64,000 nt of DNA from Cryptococcus deneoformans JEC21 (lineage: Eukaryota; Basidiomycota; Tremellomycetes; Tremellales; Cryptococcaceae). The position numbers and the translations under genes are program-made. How positions within the stretch are numbered: the first letter of the stretch is position 1; the number at the start of each line of letters is the position of its first letter. Shown here in pieces: positions 39,897-51,673 of this stretch. The notes beneath the pieces are model-generated. The model saw only the letters and a list, made by a program, of their open reading frames with translations, was not told where the DNA came from and did not search any database. Where the stretch lies: the NCBI RefSeq assembly GCF_000091045.1, contig NC_006684.1, forward strand, positions 576,001-640,000, in the 5' to 3' direction.

Positions 39897-42597
39897 TCAA
39901 TTCAAGGTGTGGTTATCTATCTCAGTCCTTGGTCTCTTTTTGGAGTCCGCATGGGTATCTTCATCGCCTTCCCAAGAAAGCTCTGCCAACGACATTGACC
40001 CGTGCGGCGCTCTTGATCGCTTTAAATGAGATGCGGAGGGAAGATGTCGATTCTCGTGACCTGAACGGCCGGAGAGTCGGGGGGGAGGAAGAATCCCTTC
40101 AATGGCCAGCTGCAATTCGGTGATCCTTACACCACATTAGTTATTAAGATAACAGGTTGGCCACCAAGCTTACCTCATGGCGAGTTTCTGGTTCTGGGGT
40201 GCGTATTCGTAGGCTTTTTTATACAAATCTAGGGCATTAACCAGATCCCCTCTAAAGACCCTTGTCAGCATTTTAAACGACTGACTATAATTATTACACG
40301 TGCGATTGGTGTACACATCTGGCATGCTTAACGATTGCTTTGGCCCTGTTGTCTTTCTCTTCTTCACTCAATGACGCGGCTTCTCGGTTGTGAGGTCTAG
40401 ACGTGATGTCAATATTTGATGATGGCCCCACTTGAGGAATAGGCTGCTGAGGTGATTGGCCTTGAAGCTGTCGCTCTTTCTCTCGCTCGTGGGCCATCTC
40501 TTGGGACACAATCATTTGAATCTTCAGGGTCGTCAGCTATTAGACTGTAGTAATATGTAAATCGATCCTCACTCTTTTCTCCAATTGCTCCTCCGTGAGC
40601 GCCACTGCCACTTTCTCTTTCTGGTCACTTTTTCCTTCAGTGGCAAAGCCTGTCTTCGAACGCTGCCTTAGGTGACATGTGTTAGGAGCTAAAGGCGCCA
40701 AAGCAGGCCTTCCTAGAGATGGCCTGGAGAGGGGGGGACAACCCTCCGCATGGATTTTGAAAGGCGCTTGTGGATTGATTGTCTTGAAATTGGCTGGTGG
40801 AGGGAGCTGAGAAAGACGGCGAAAATCTGAAGTTTACAGAACATGAGTACGGTGATTACTAGCTTTTAAGAACTTGTCCTTCACCTGTTCTGTCGTTATT
40901 AAGTCTATTCTCTACTGTTTTCGATTTCTTCCCAAACCTATACATTTTATTAGCCAACATTAGTAAGTGTGTGTGAATCCAAACGTACTGAAGAGTATTG
41001 ATTGTGTCTCTGGCAAATTTCTCCCCTGGAGCCAAACAACAAATCAGAAGACTAAGGGAAGACCCTCCGAGAGCACCTGTTCGCGGATTCAAGATCAAGA
41101 CGTCAAGAGTAATATTGTATCGTACATACCTTGTAGAAGCCGGGTCAACTTTGATTCCCGATAAGGCACGAATACACCTGTCCCATCACCGCCCCTCTGG
41201 GCGATAACGTTCAGAGCGTCAACGACTTTGCCCAATGTAGTCAAGGAAGTGTTGATAGCAGAGCTCTGCCGTTTGATGTCAGCGGATCTTCCACCACGAA
41301 AAGCTACAGGGGACTCACTTCTCGCATGCGCTCTCGATCATTTCCTGTGAGGTTGTTGTTCTCCGATCCCGCCAGGTCGGTGAACTACGATGAGCAGTCA
41401 AGAATATTAACATGGCGAAGGGTGTAAACATCATGGCATGACACGCACGCAGATTTTCCCATAATTTACTTTGTCTGAAGATCCCAACATCTCGAGATGG
41501 ATGGTAAGAATAGCATGCGATCTTGAAGAACTGGAATTTAGCTTTGTGGAGGCAGTTTTACGTGTTTTCGAGGCAGTGCTGTAATGGGACGGAGGAGTAG
41601 GTCAGAGAAATGAATATATTTGTGTAAACCGTGAGTTGTGCGTACTCATATATAGTCTCAAATTCCTCCCAGGATGAGATTGGCTGGTGGATCAAATCCG
41701 CAATAACGTTGTGTCCTCCTGCGCTCATACGGATTTCCCTCTTTCTTGGCTACGTGTCGACCAAATCAGCCGCGTTATCGCAGGATTATGCCTATACTCA
41801 CTTCGGCACGAGAACCCAGTAGATCATATACTTCATCCTTAAGTATCTCCTATGCTGTTTGAGCTCGGAAGTCACAAACAGGCAAAAATAATGCTCACAA
41901 CATATGACATGGAGACATTTATCAATGAAGGAGAAAGAGCACGTCTCTGTAGAATGACCTAAGTAGAGGAATTAGCAACTGAATCAACACATAGTCGGAG
42001 GTTCAATTTGGACAGACATTGACCGCTCTGGGGATGAGCCCAGGTTCTTCCTTGGTTCCTTGCATGGTCTTGTTTTGTTAATACTTGCATCCATTTATAG
42101 ATACCACTTCACACTATGAATACCACTCACATGTGTTTTACCGGCTCCTGTAACCCCATACGCAAAAATGGTAGTATTCTGACGTTTCGCCGTTAGCAAA
42201 TTCATGCAGCAAAATTCAATAAAAGCGACTTACAATCCCTTTCCAAGCCTGATCGAGCCTTGAAAATGTTGTCAGCGTTACCTTTTATCGAGATCTTTCT
42301 GTTTATTATTTTACGTACAATGGCTTTACATGCTCAAAAACCTCCTCCTGTGTGCTTCTTTCATTGTGACATTTCTCAAATCTTTGAATCGTACGTCAGT
42401 TTCTACGGCTTTGGAAATGAAGTAATACTGCTAGCAATACGATGCTATAGTACTTACTCGAAATGATATCGCTTGTCCCCTTGAACGTTCAGAGCTGATA
42501 TCTTGTTCCCATTGATAACGATGCCTTGCTCGTTGACCTTGCCATCTGACGGTTTCGATGGTCTCAAACGGACGTGACAAGCTATAGATTTGGACAT
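39897..42597 (-). CDS. Kinesin motor protein, kinesin-10 (KIF22/Kid)-like
   Basis: Seventeen exons give 588 residues: 42597-42458, 42381-42319, 42258-42234, 42178-42131, 42068-42018, 41958-41899, 41849-41802, 41740-41646, 41578-41449, 41384-41319, 41265-41130, 41076-40989, 40937-40885, 40826-40573, 40521-40317, 40249-40174, 40125-39897. The motor is at the N-terminus: P-loop [11 protein letters not shown] (about 83-93), switch I SSRSHA, switch [10 protein letters not shown], and [13 protein letters not shown]. The pattern DLAGSEN-x2-LTGN with GKVVDALN matches kinesin-10. The neck and tail are short, with EEQLEKR and a TPR-like helical segment [20 protein letters not shown], and no HhH domain as in animal Kid. 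Such motors push chromosomes along spindle microtubules; that role is inferred. It is divergent from a kinetochore gene. Confidence 0.88.
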
Positions 42598-43045
42598 TAT
42601 TGCCTCTTGGTTGAAGATAGGTCCTTCACATGCACATTGGGGGTGGTGGAAGCTGAGAATCTCCTGTTGTGCGTTGCGGATTTTCGTTGCAGACTCGTTG
42701 TCCGCTACCTGTTGTTTGTTGTTGTGCGAAGTGGAGGGTGGAGGTGTCTTGGTAGCGCATCATCCAACCGCCACTTGCGGCAATACTGCTGAATGTCCGC
42801 CCAAGCCTTCTTCGAAAGACAGTCGCGCTTGCGGGTATCCTTAAATTGTACTCGTCATTATTCAAACCAGACAGGTTTTCTTTTAATTAAACATAATAAC
42901 GAAACTTACAAATCAAAACAATAAACAAACAACAAGCCTGCGAAACGTGAACTTTCTCGCTATCCTCTTCCTCCTTCGTCCGTTAATTGCCTATCTTTGA
43001 CCTCACCACTACTTCCACATAAGGGTAGTATTGGATCAATTTATT
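42598..43045. promoter_or_regulatory. Divergent promoter kinesin / Sos7-like gene
   Basis: 448 bp separate the two ATGs, so both mitotic genes are started from one region. It contains CA-rich leader-like stretches toward the kinesin side. I cannot name a cell-cycle box with confidence. Confidence 0.5.
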
Positions 43046-44572
43046 ATGGATCCCTCTATGACGGTTGTTGCGGCGATCAACAAAGACAAACTTCTAACAG
43101 GACCACAGTTACATCAAGCTGTCGATCAGTATGTCAATCATTCCATTGCGTTTTACGTGAACGTTAGCTAACAGCTATATGCCATCACAGACTCACAGCG
43201 GATGCTCAATCTGGATATAATGTACATCAAAACAGGGACAATTTTCAAGAACGGGCACTCAGAGATGTTACAATGAGCAGCAGCGACTCAGCCTTGACGC
43301 TGGACCCGAATAACCCCATTCTTGTACGAGAAGAAATGAAAGCTCAGAAAGTAAGCCTTTTTCCTTTTTTTTCCAATGGACATGAAGTCACTGGAAACTA
43401 ATGACTGGGGTAGGACTATTTTCGAAAACTGAAATTCACGTATCTTGAACAAGATGCAAAGCGCCATTTTTTGGCATCAATAACAGGAGACGAGCCTCAG
43501 CGGGTAGAACCAGGCGAAAACGAGGAACGAGGTAAGGGATACATCTCCTTGCTCCTAATTACAGCTCACGCAAAACATAGAGTTAATCAATGCGGAAAAG
43601 AAGGAGCGTTTGAAAGCCGTCAAAGCTGATATCGAAGATATGCGGACAGAATCCGTCAAACTGGCCGAGGAGAATGCCAAGAGTGAGTAGGTCTCAATGA
43701 ATTAACCCATATCTACTAACAGGTATTGCAGAGCATGAGGAGATGTCCCAGCAATTGGTTGAAGCTCAAGCTCTGCAAAAGCAGATCAGGGATATGGAAC
43801 TCGAGCTGGCAAGGATCAAGGCGACTCATCCACCGGAGAATGTGTGTGATTTGAGCCTTCAGTCTTTCTTGTTAAACGCTGACAATCCATCAGAGAATGA
43901 CAATCAACCAAGCAAATGATACTTTGGACTCCCAAATCGTCGAAATCCAACAATTAACGGACGAGCGAGAGGCCACTCAAGCGCAAATAGATCAAACGAG
44001 GGAAGCAGTCGCCAGAATCGCTAAGGAGGTGAGCGCCAGCCGGTAACGGAACGTTATCTTACCTGTGAATAGCTTCAGCGTTTGAGTAAAGATCGAGAAC
44101 GAGAAGAAGCAAGAGCGAAAGAAGTGCGAGAAGGCAGAGAAGCAGGTGATACCAAGGTGGACGATATCTGCCGTTGGTCAGTAATCGTAATCTTGAATCT
44201 TTTGCACGCAACTCACCGTCGAAATGTTTTATCATTATAGGCTTACATCTTCCATTTCATTTTACCGATCATTGCTCGGTATTCGTTCGGTTCAAGCAGT
44301 GTCGGACACAGAATTACATCTGGAATATGACGTGCCTCAAGGGCCAGTTATCCTGATTATGAAGTTTGATGAACTGACCAAACGTCTCGCCGACGCAGCT
44401 GTGAGTTTCAATTTGTTGCTAGTCCATGCTATGAAAGTCAAAGACTGACTGTGACTGTAACATGTAGCTTGTTGGCAGCGATATCGATGTCGCCGAAGCT
44501 GTCGGGATCGCAGTTGGAAGCAACGACGTGCCAGGATTGATTGCGGATGTACTTGCGCGTCTGCGACCATGA
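43046..44572 (+). CDS. Sos7-like kinetochore coiled-coil protein
   Basis: Nine exons (43046-43128, 43191-43350, 43414-43531, 43581-43682, 43732-43841, 43894-44028, 44073-44176, 44241-44400, 44468-44572) encode 358 residues. The segment DYFRKLKFTYLEQDAK near residue 85 is the conserved start of the Sos7 coiled coil. About 150 residues of heptad-rich Glu/Lys/Gln sequence follow (EEMSQQLVEAQALQKQI, QQLTDEREATQAQID). The end is a compact domain with CRWLTSSISFYRSLLGI and HLEYDVPQG. In fission yeast Sos7 works with the KNL1/Spc7 arm of the outer kinetochore. The shared promoter with a chromosome-associated type of kinesin fits a mitotic job. Gene model firm, family name from memory of the motif. 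Confidence 0.75.
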
Positions 44573-45179
44573 TATTTATCAGTACTAGAGCCTTTGAAAG
44601 TGGATAGCTAATGGTAAAACTACGCTTGATTGGTCTACAAGGTACACTTGCGGTCGAAGTTGACTTACTCTGATGTAATTTGTAGTGTACTTAATAATGT
44701 AATTTGTCATTCATAACCTCAGTAGAAGGACGTAAGTAATCACAAAGTCAGAGAACTCCGACGGTTATGTGAGGTGGTTTGTCCTTCGCAAGAACATATT
44801 GATTATCCAGGGGTCTGTGCCACACGAGACGAAAGTGGATAACGTGATACGATCCAGGCTGAACTTCTTCGTCATGCTGTGTTTTTCTTAAGACTTGCAG
44901 CCGGCAGTAGTGATACACAGGCCTACGACACTTCTTCAATGTTCTCTTCTCGTTCGCCTGTCGGCTGTCATACAAAAATGACTTGCCGTCCGTGATTTAC
45001 TCTTAATTGATTTCAGATATCAATGAAAGCTTAGCTACTGATAAATAGTAGATAAAAGCATTCGAAATATAGAAACATACAGACAGCATCCTGAAAGTTG
45101 ACGACGGATAAATGAGATGTGCCGCAACTGATATGATACGGGATCGATAACATTTCCCCGATCTCCGAAAGAGTCGTCG

Positions 45180-45197
45180 CCCGGCGGTGCCGCCGGG
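45180..45197. repeat. GC-rich palindrome with 8-bp arms
   Basis: Arms CCCGGCGG and CCGCCGGG are separated by TG. It contains CGG and CCG half-sites in the form that Zn2Cys6 dimers often bind. It lies about 0.8 kb upstream of the secreted barrel gene. Confidence 0.6.
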
Positions 45198-45768
45198 TCA
45201 TTCATGCGCATTAAGGCCCAGGCTCAGCATCAGAACCCCAAAAAATTATCAATCACCCTCGTACCTGATCCACCCTTGAGACTCCCGGGGGTGTCCCGAA
45301 CCAAATAGCACGCGCCCAGCGTGTTTATTATTTTATCAGGGTCTCGTAAGAAAAAGGTCCAACTGATAGGATAGGTGGCTGATGAAAAACAGATACTTAT
45401 TTTAGAGAAGCTCGAAAACTCCTAGATGAATCTCCAAGATCCCTGCTATGGTGTCTCCAGCATCCTTCTTGAACATCATGAATCGGCTATCATATGATTA
45501 CTTCCGCCGTAGACCCCTGTTTTGAGTACCCCATTTATATCACCTTTTCTTGTACATGTTGTCTGCCCCTCGTGTCTATCTCTTGTCTCTCATTTATCAA
45601 TCCTTACGCCGAGCATCTACAGATCGCGACTAGTAGCTCGCCTGTCTCGTCGCACACTCTTTACCACCAAACAGACAGGAACATCGTCGTCTGCGACTTC
45701 GACACACTCTCTGAGTTCTTTCGACAACATCGATTCAGAGCAAACAGCAAGTACTATCTTTCTATCAA

Positions 45769-45876
45769 GTGAGTGTGGCTTTTCCATTCGTCACTTCAGA
45801 CATCTCCAATAATGCCAGTGTTGAGAGGTATTGTTCGCTGACGGAATTTTTCCTAACTTTGTTAACTCTCTTACAG
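45769..45876 (+). other. Probable 5'-UTR intron
   Basis: The donor GTGAGT and an acceptor CTTACAG, with CTAAC at about 20 nt before it, bound 108 nt in the leader of the barrel-protein gene. A shorter form, from GTATTG near 45829, is also possible. Confidence 0.4.
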
Positions 45877-46021
45877 CTCGACCCGCACTTTGCGCTGACC
45901 TAACAACCCCACAAGTGCCGCACCTCTTCGGCCCACCAGTGTCTCTTAACCAGCCCACCTCCTCATCCAGCTCCTTTACATAAAACTCAAATCCCAATAT
46001 TCCAAGCACATATCAATCAAT

Positions 46022-47034
46022 ATGTTGTTCTCATCTCTTGTAACTCTTGTCATTGCCCTTCCCGTCTTCGGTTTTTCTGAGTCACGTCAATCTCGGTCTC
46101 GCATTCGTAACTCCCAGTCTCTTAACTCCACCTTGGAGCAAGGTCTGGAAAAGAGAGCTACTGTTTACAGTGGTAGAGCTACTTTCTATGATGTAGGTTT
46201 GGGTGCTTGTGGAAACCAGAAGTAGGTAATAAATTGGTTTAGCTGGGCTGGAAGTGTCGTTAAACAGGACTTTAGTGTGGCCTCCGATTACATTGTCGCT
46301 CTCAATTCCGATCAGTACGGGTCCGGTTACCCTGGCCCACAATGTGGCAGATCTATCACAATATCTTACAATGGTGTGCAAGTTTCTGCGACTATTGAAG
46401 ACGAATGTCCTACTTGTCCGTATGGTGGTCTCGACTTATCCGAGGGACTTTTTGATCGCTTTGCAGTAAGTTCTTTCGCTTTACATGGTACGTCAAATGT
46501 TTAATATAGCAACAGGACGAAAACCTCGGTGTTTTCTATATGACATGGTGGTTCAACGATGAAACTGACGATGCTACGACAAGCACCAGTGAAACCCCTA
46601 CATATGTCGCCCCTACGTCCACGTACGTCGAACCCACTTCTACCTATACCCCCCCCACCTCCACGTACACACCTCCAACCTCTACGTACACCCCTCCTAC
46701 CTCTACATACGTCGAGCCCCCAACTTCATCATATATCCCTACTTCCAGCGATGTGACTCCCAGCACCTACTCTTCATCTGAGTCACCATCATCGACTTTG
46801 CCCTCATCTTCCCCATCTTCTACTTCCACATACATCTCTACCAGCACTCTTGCCGATGCTGTGATTCAGACCAACGTGTCCATACCAGGGACGGCCGCCG
46901 CTACTGCCGTTGCGTCTGCGACTGCCGCTCTCGAACCTTCCGTGAATGAAGTAGTATCGTTGGGCAACTTGGTTTCGTTGAATCAAGCTGTGGTCAACTT
47001 AGGCCGCATCCTGGTGGTCGGCGCACAGGAATAA
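46022..47034 (+). CDS. Secreted RlpA-like double-psi beta-barrel protein with Thr/Pro repeats
   Basis: Three exons (46022-46221, 46276-46465, 46516-47034) give 302 residues. A signal peptide (MLFSSLVTLVIALPVFGFS) is followed by a short pro-region ending LEKR, a Kex2-type cleavage site. The double-psi barrel (about 45-150) has GRATFYDVGLGACG, NVASDYIVALN, GPQCGRSI and DECPTCPYGGLDLS, with paired cysteines and the Asp of the barrel family. The tail begins with seven-residue repeats of TSTYTPP/TSTYVEP type and continues Ser/Thr-rich, so it should be O-glycosylated and extended in the wall. I see no GPI signal at the C-terminus. Related barwin/expansin-like proteins bind polysaccharide without clear catalysis. 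A cell-wall role is inferred. Confidence 0.88.
46600..46725 (+). repeat. Tandem 21-nt repeats coding TSTYxxP units
   Basis: Six near-copies of a seven-residue unit (TSTYVEP, TSTYTPP three times, TSTYVEP) lie after the barrel domain. The copies differ at third positions, so they are not brand new, but copy number may vary among strains. Confidence 0.75.
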
Positions 47035-47527
47035 AACTTGCTTCCATAACAGGGGCTTTCGAAGTATTTCTGTTACTGTATCTTTTGGGTATCGCTGGGA
47101 CGATTTTGGTGTATCAATTGGTTCATAATTAATCTAGCTCTGATATAATAGTCATACAACTCTCCTCCTTAGGTGAGGCTACACACTCTTTTAACCAACC
47201 TGTCAACCTGTTTTCATATATATAATATTGTCACTGTTGATTCAGTGCTGTTATTGCCGGTAAATGCAGACGTACGCAATACTTCAAATTATGCAGTATT
47301 ACCCTTTTGCTGTCCGTTTCGGATGTCTTAACCTCTTTAAATGGTGGTAAGCTTTTTAATGGCCAGGAACGTCCCACGTCGCGTCCCGGACATCCGCATA
47401 TGCTGCTACAGTTCAATGCTTCGCGAATCTCAATAATCAGACATCCAATATAAATATCACAGCACAGTGGTCACGATCAATTTTGCGCCGCTTCCCGATT
47501 GCAGTATATAGCCTGTAACGCTGGACC
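47035..47527. other. Intergenic region
   Basis: 493 bp between tandem rightward genes: 3' flank, then promoter of the hydrolase gene. Nothing else seen. Confidence 0.45.
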
Positions 47528-48545
47528 ATGCCAATTCACCCTCATATACACTGTTTTCTCCCTTCTTCAAGCCCCCATATCAATCTCGAGGCCCGCCTTT
47601 ACCTTCCTCTTACGGATAATCATGCCATTCCGCTTACCACCCAGCTGGCAACTTACACCTCTCCACCGGTGTACTATGATAAGCTTGATGTTGAGATTGT
47701 GGGAGCTATAAGAGAAATGGGGATTGAGCGGTTGATAACAGCTGCCCATCCGTGGGGAAGGATGGGGGGAAACATGCTCGATCCGTAAGTTTCACTATGC
47801 GCAGCGGCCTTCCGAAGATGACATTTGTTAAACAGCGTGCTATGCCATCTTGTTTCTGCCACTTTTACCCCAGCCGAGACAGCCGAAACGGCACTCATTT
47901 CTCCCGTCTTACCACCACCCAAAACTGCAATCTTGACTTATAATGTGAGGGGCGTAGGTTGCTCCCAAGGGTCACAGCCTTGGCTAGGCATAGGATCTGA
48001 CCCTGCTGACTTGTCGAAAGTGGAAGCCGTGGTCTCTGATTTGCTAGGAAATATCAAACAAGTCATGAGATTTGTGAGCTATCCTTTCACTTTGTTATCA
48101 TGTTTAAGGGTAGGTCCGAATTTACTGATCATTCATGGCAAAGGGATATTCTTGGGGGTCACTTCTTGTCACATTGGCCAATCCCCACCCGCTTCTTCGT
48201 CACATACTCGTCGTTTCACCTCCTTGCAAAATCTTCGCAGGCATCACTTTCTTTTCCAGCAAGTCCTTTCGCATGGCTTTGAATGACCTGCTGAAGAGTG
48301 GAGTAAATGTCACGATGATTTATGGCACGAAAGATGAATTTACGTCTGCAGATACATTTCGTGCATTTGGTAATGACCTCCCTGCGGTTACTATGCTACA
48401 GGATTCAAGAAGAACAGCGATCAAAGACGGAGGAACATTCGAGAAGCTAGAAATTGAGGAGGCAGATCATCTCTATCGTAGGGAAAATGGGGAGATTTTG
48501 CGCAAAAAGGTGGGCGAATGGCTGGGATGGGCTGTTCATCCTTGA
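47528..48545 (+). CDS. Alpha/beta-hydrolase fold protein
   Basis: Exons 47528-47784, 47836-48073 and 48144-48545 give 298 residues. The fold shows as AAHPWGRMGGNMLDPVL (first strand and oxyanion loop), LTYNVRGVGCSQGS, the nucleophile elbow GYSWGSLL created by splicing out 48074-48143, MIYGTKDEF with the acid and EEADHLYRR with the probable catalytic His. So a Ser-Asp-His triad is present. There is no signal peptide; it is likely cytosolic. The HPWGR/NVRGVG pattern resembles uncharacterised fungal and bacterial serine hydrolases of the dienelactone-hydrolase-like branch. Substrate unknown. The middle intron (70 nt, AAAG acceptor) is chosen because it restores the elbow. Confidence 0.83.
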
Positions 48546-49093
48546 TAATGGCGTGCTGTTTAATCTCTTGTTCATGTCGTCGTTAGTTGAAGCCTGCGGT
48601 ATTTGCGATGATGGCTGTTTTTTTGTAACATCGGCTCTGTGATGTGCCTTATACGCCTGTCGTCGCGTCCGCCTACATGTGCTTTACAACATACTGTGTT
48701 TTGGTTAACCATGTCGATGATGCATACAATCTGCCGCATATAACTGGTTTATGCGCGTACAAACGTGAGAGGCGATCATAATATGCTCTGATATCGATTG
48801 GTTTCTTTTTTGTACAAGACAGGTTACTGCCGCACGACACGCCGGCGGATCACCCATGTATAATCATAGGCAGACCGTTGTTCCTTAATTTGTCGATTAT
48901 CCGCCGGCACTCGTCATTTATATTTATCTTTTTCCGATATCCGCCAGATTCTGAATAATTATAATGATTCTACAAACCTCTCTCTCTCCTTTTTCCTCGC
49001 CATTTCCTCTACTCCTTTATCTTTTCCACGTACTTACACGAACATACACGGCCTGTCTTCATTTCCAAGTGCAATAATCGCACTGGGTGGACG
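48546..49093. promoter_or_regulatory. OCT1 upstream region with inverted repeat
   Basis: 548 bp. It contains the GC-rich inverted repeat at 48841-48908 and, after it, a pyrimidine-rich leader (CTCTCTCTCC near 48,980). Confidence 0.5.
48841..48908. repeat. Inverted repeat with 10-bp arms
   Basis: GCCGGCGGAT (48841-48850) and its exact reverse complement ATCCGCCGGC (48899-48908) flank 48 bp of AT-rich spacer, about 190 bp before the OCT1 ATG. Confidence 0.75.
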
Positions 49094-51673
49094 ATGCGGC
49101 GGCTACAACAGTCTCTTCGTCGGCGTTCGGCGCGGCGTTGCCCTTTCATTTTGATTCCACATCGTCTTCTCACGACCTCCTATGCCAGTTACAAACCAGC
49201 TCCTCAGGCAACCTTGGAGATTGAAGATACCAATTCTCCAACATTCCTCCTTAAGACATCCCCCATACAGCTGCCGGCTCGAGCTACATCCGATGACTCT
49301 GCCATTAAAGCTCATTTCGATCTTCCTCATTCAATATTTGGTGATATGGTTGGTGTGAGAAGAGAACATGTGAAAGGCTTATTTCATTATGATTCTCTAA
49401 CACAACCGGAATCGTTAATGCGCCTGACAGATCGTACTCTGATTCAGGCCTCAGCGATCGTCCAACGCATCGTCGTGGCTCCCCAGGATCCCACTGGTCG
49501 AGAACTAAGGCTTGTGGTGAAGAACCTAGATAGGCTGAGCGATATACTTTGCGGAGTGATTGATATGTGCGAACTCATTCGGAATGTCCATCCCCACCAA
49601 GACTGGGTGAATCAGAGCGATCGGACCCACCAGATACTATGTAGCTTCATGAACGAGCTCAATGCAACCCGGGGTCTTTACGAGGTGAGCCCTCAAGCCA
49701 TATCGGTAAATTAGCGGGCTGACTGTTTGACCCATCTTCAGTCACTTGCAAAGGCGATTGCGCATCCTTTCAATGACCCATTGACTACTTCAGAGCTTAG
49801 GGTTGCCCGTATTTTCCTCACAGATTTCGAGCGATCAGGTATACATCTTCCGCCCTCTGTTCGCGAAAGGTTTGTGAAGCACTCGGACGCTTTACTCTTC
49901 CTCGGTCGTTCCTTCCTCTCTTCCGCATCATCGGGCCCATCCACAGTTCCCCATATAGAAATCCCCGATCCTCATCGCTTACTTACGGGACTGGGTCGCC
50001 AGTTTGTTGATTCATTACCACGAACAGGTCGAAATGGACAGGCTGTTATCGAACCTGGAAGCTGGGAGGCACAAATGATCCTGAGGTACGCAAGAGAGGG
50101 CCGGGCGCGAGAGCTGGTGTACGTCGGCGGAATGAGGGCCGACAAAAAGAGAATTAGCGTGCTGGAAGCGATGTTGAAGGAAAGAGCTGAACTAGCCAGC
50201 GTCCTTGGGAAGAACAATTGGGCGGAGGTTGTTCTAGTCGATAAGATGACAAAAACACCGGAAAATGTGATGCGCTTCTTGACCTCCCTCGCTCAGCACC
50301 ATCAACCCGTTGCTAGAGCAGAAGTGGATATGTTAAGAAGAATGAAAGCTACTGCTCTGACTGGAAATTACTTTGACCCACGAAATTCTCGGACACGACA
50401 TCTTCCCCTGTTCCATGCCTGGGATAGGGATTATTATAGCGACAAGTACCTTACATCCCTCATTCCTACAGGTTCGCCGCCTTCTATTTCTCCTTATCTT
50501 TCAACTGGCACAGTGATGTCAGGCCTTTCCCGCATCTTCTCAAGACTTTACGGTATCTCCTTCAAACCAGCTGTCGTCTCACCTGGAGAAGTTTGGCATC
50601 CTTCTGTCCGGCGGCTGGATGTAGTGCACGAAGAAGAAGGGCTCATTGGTGTCATATATTGTGACTTTTTTTCTCGCATTGGAAAATCTTCTGGAGCAGC
50701 CCATTACACTGTGAGATGCTCAAGAAGGGTGGATGATGACGATATAGATGGTGATGGGTTACCAGAAGACTGGGATAAACCATATGGCCCTGGATTAGAA
50801 GCTGATAAGGAGTCTTTATCAGGCAAGCCAGGAAAATACCAACTGCCTATCATCGCATTGTCAATGGATGTCGGTACAGTGAATGAAGGAAGACCTGCGC
50901 TCTTGAATTGGCAGGAATTGGAGACTTTGTTTCATGAAATGGGACATGCAATCCATTGTCAGTTGCTATGCTTAACCAGTAAAAATATAACATTGATGTT
51001 CTTCTTAGCCATGATTGGTCGGACAGAGTACCACAATGTTTCTGGAACAAGATGTGCCACGGATTTTGTGGAGCTTCCTTCAATACTGATGGAGCATTTT
51101 GTTTCATCACCAGAAGTCCTCAGCACTTTGGCGTTCCATCATGCCACCGGCGAACCTCTACCTATCCCCGTTATCGAGGCCCATCTAGCTCTCAATCAGT
51201 CCCTAAGCGCCCTCGAGACTCATGGACAGATCGCAATGGCTCTTTTGGATCAGAAATATCATACGCTACGTCATGGACAGGATTCTTTTGATTCTACTGC
51301 TATTTGGTTCCAACTTCAGCAAGAAATAGGAGTCATCCAACCAGTGCCCGGAACAGCTTGGCAAATGCAGTTTGGTCATCTGTACGGATATGGAGCGACG
51401 TATTACTCTTATCTATTTGACCGCGCCATTGCGGGTAAGATATGGTCCACCTTGTTTCATCGCTCGGGGACCTCCCAAGCTTATGACCGAAAGGCTGAAG
51501 GAATACTGAGTAGGGAGGGAGGAGAATTGTTAAAAGAGAAAGTCCTAAAATGGGGTGGAGGTAGGGATCCATGGGAGATGGTAGGCGACGTGATTGGGGG
51601 CGTAGAAGGTGATGAGTTAAGTAAAGGAGATGAGAGGGCATTGGCACTGGTTGGAAGCTGGAGTGTCGTATGA
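49094..51673 (+). CDS. OCT1: Mitochondrial intermediate peptidase
   Basis: Three exons (49094-49684, 49742-50957, 51009-51673) give 823 residues, near the family size. The N-terminus [15 protein letters not shown] is a typical Arg-rich mitochondrial presequence. The M3 metallopeptidase core has HEMGH at 595-599 for zinc, followed after splicing by [28 protein letters not shown], where the third ligand Glu lies. The enzyme removes an octapeptide from imported precursors after MPP cleavage in the matrix. The 51-nt intron interrupts the codon just after the zinc motif; it has no stop, so its retention would insert 17 residues beside the active site. Neighbours are unrelated. Confidence 0.95.

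Larger units (their letters stand above)
44573..46021. other. Long promoter and leader of the secreted barrel protein
   Basis: 1.45 kb with no credible gene. It holds a GC-rich palindrome at 45180-45197. Leader-like CT-rich DNA starts near 45,540, with a likely leader intron between 45769 (GTGAGT) and 45876 (CTTACAG, preceded by CTAAC). Confidence 0.5.
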
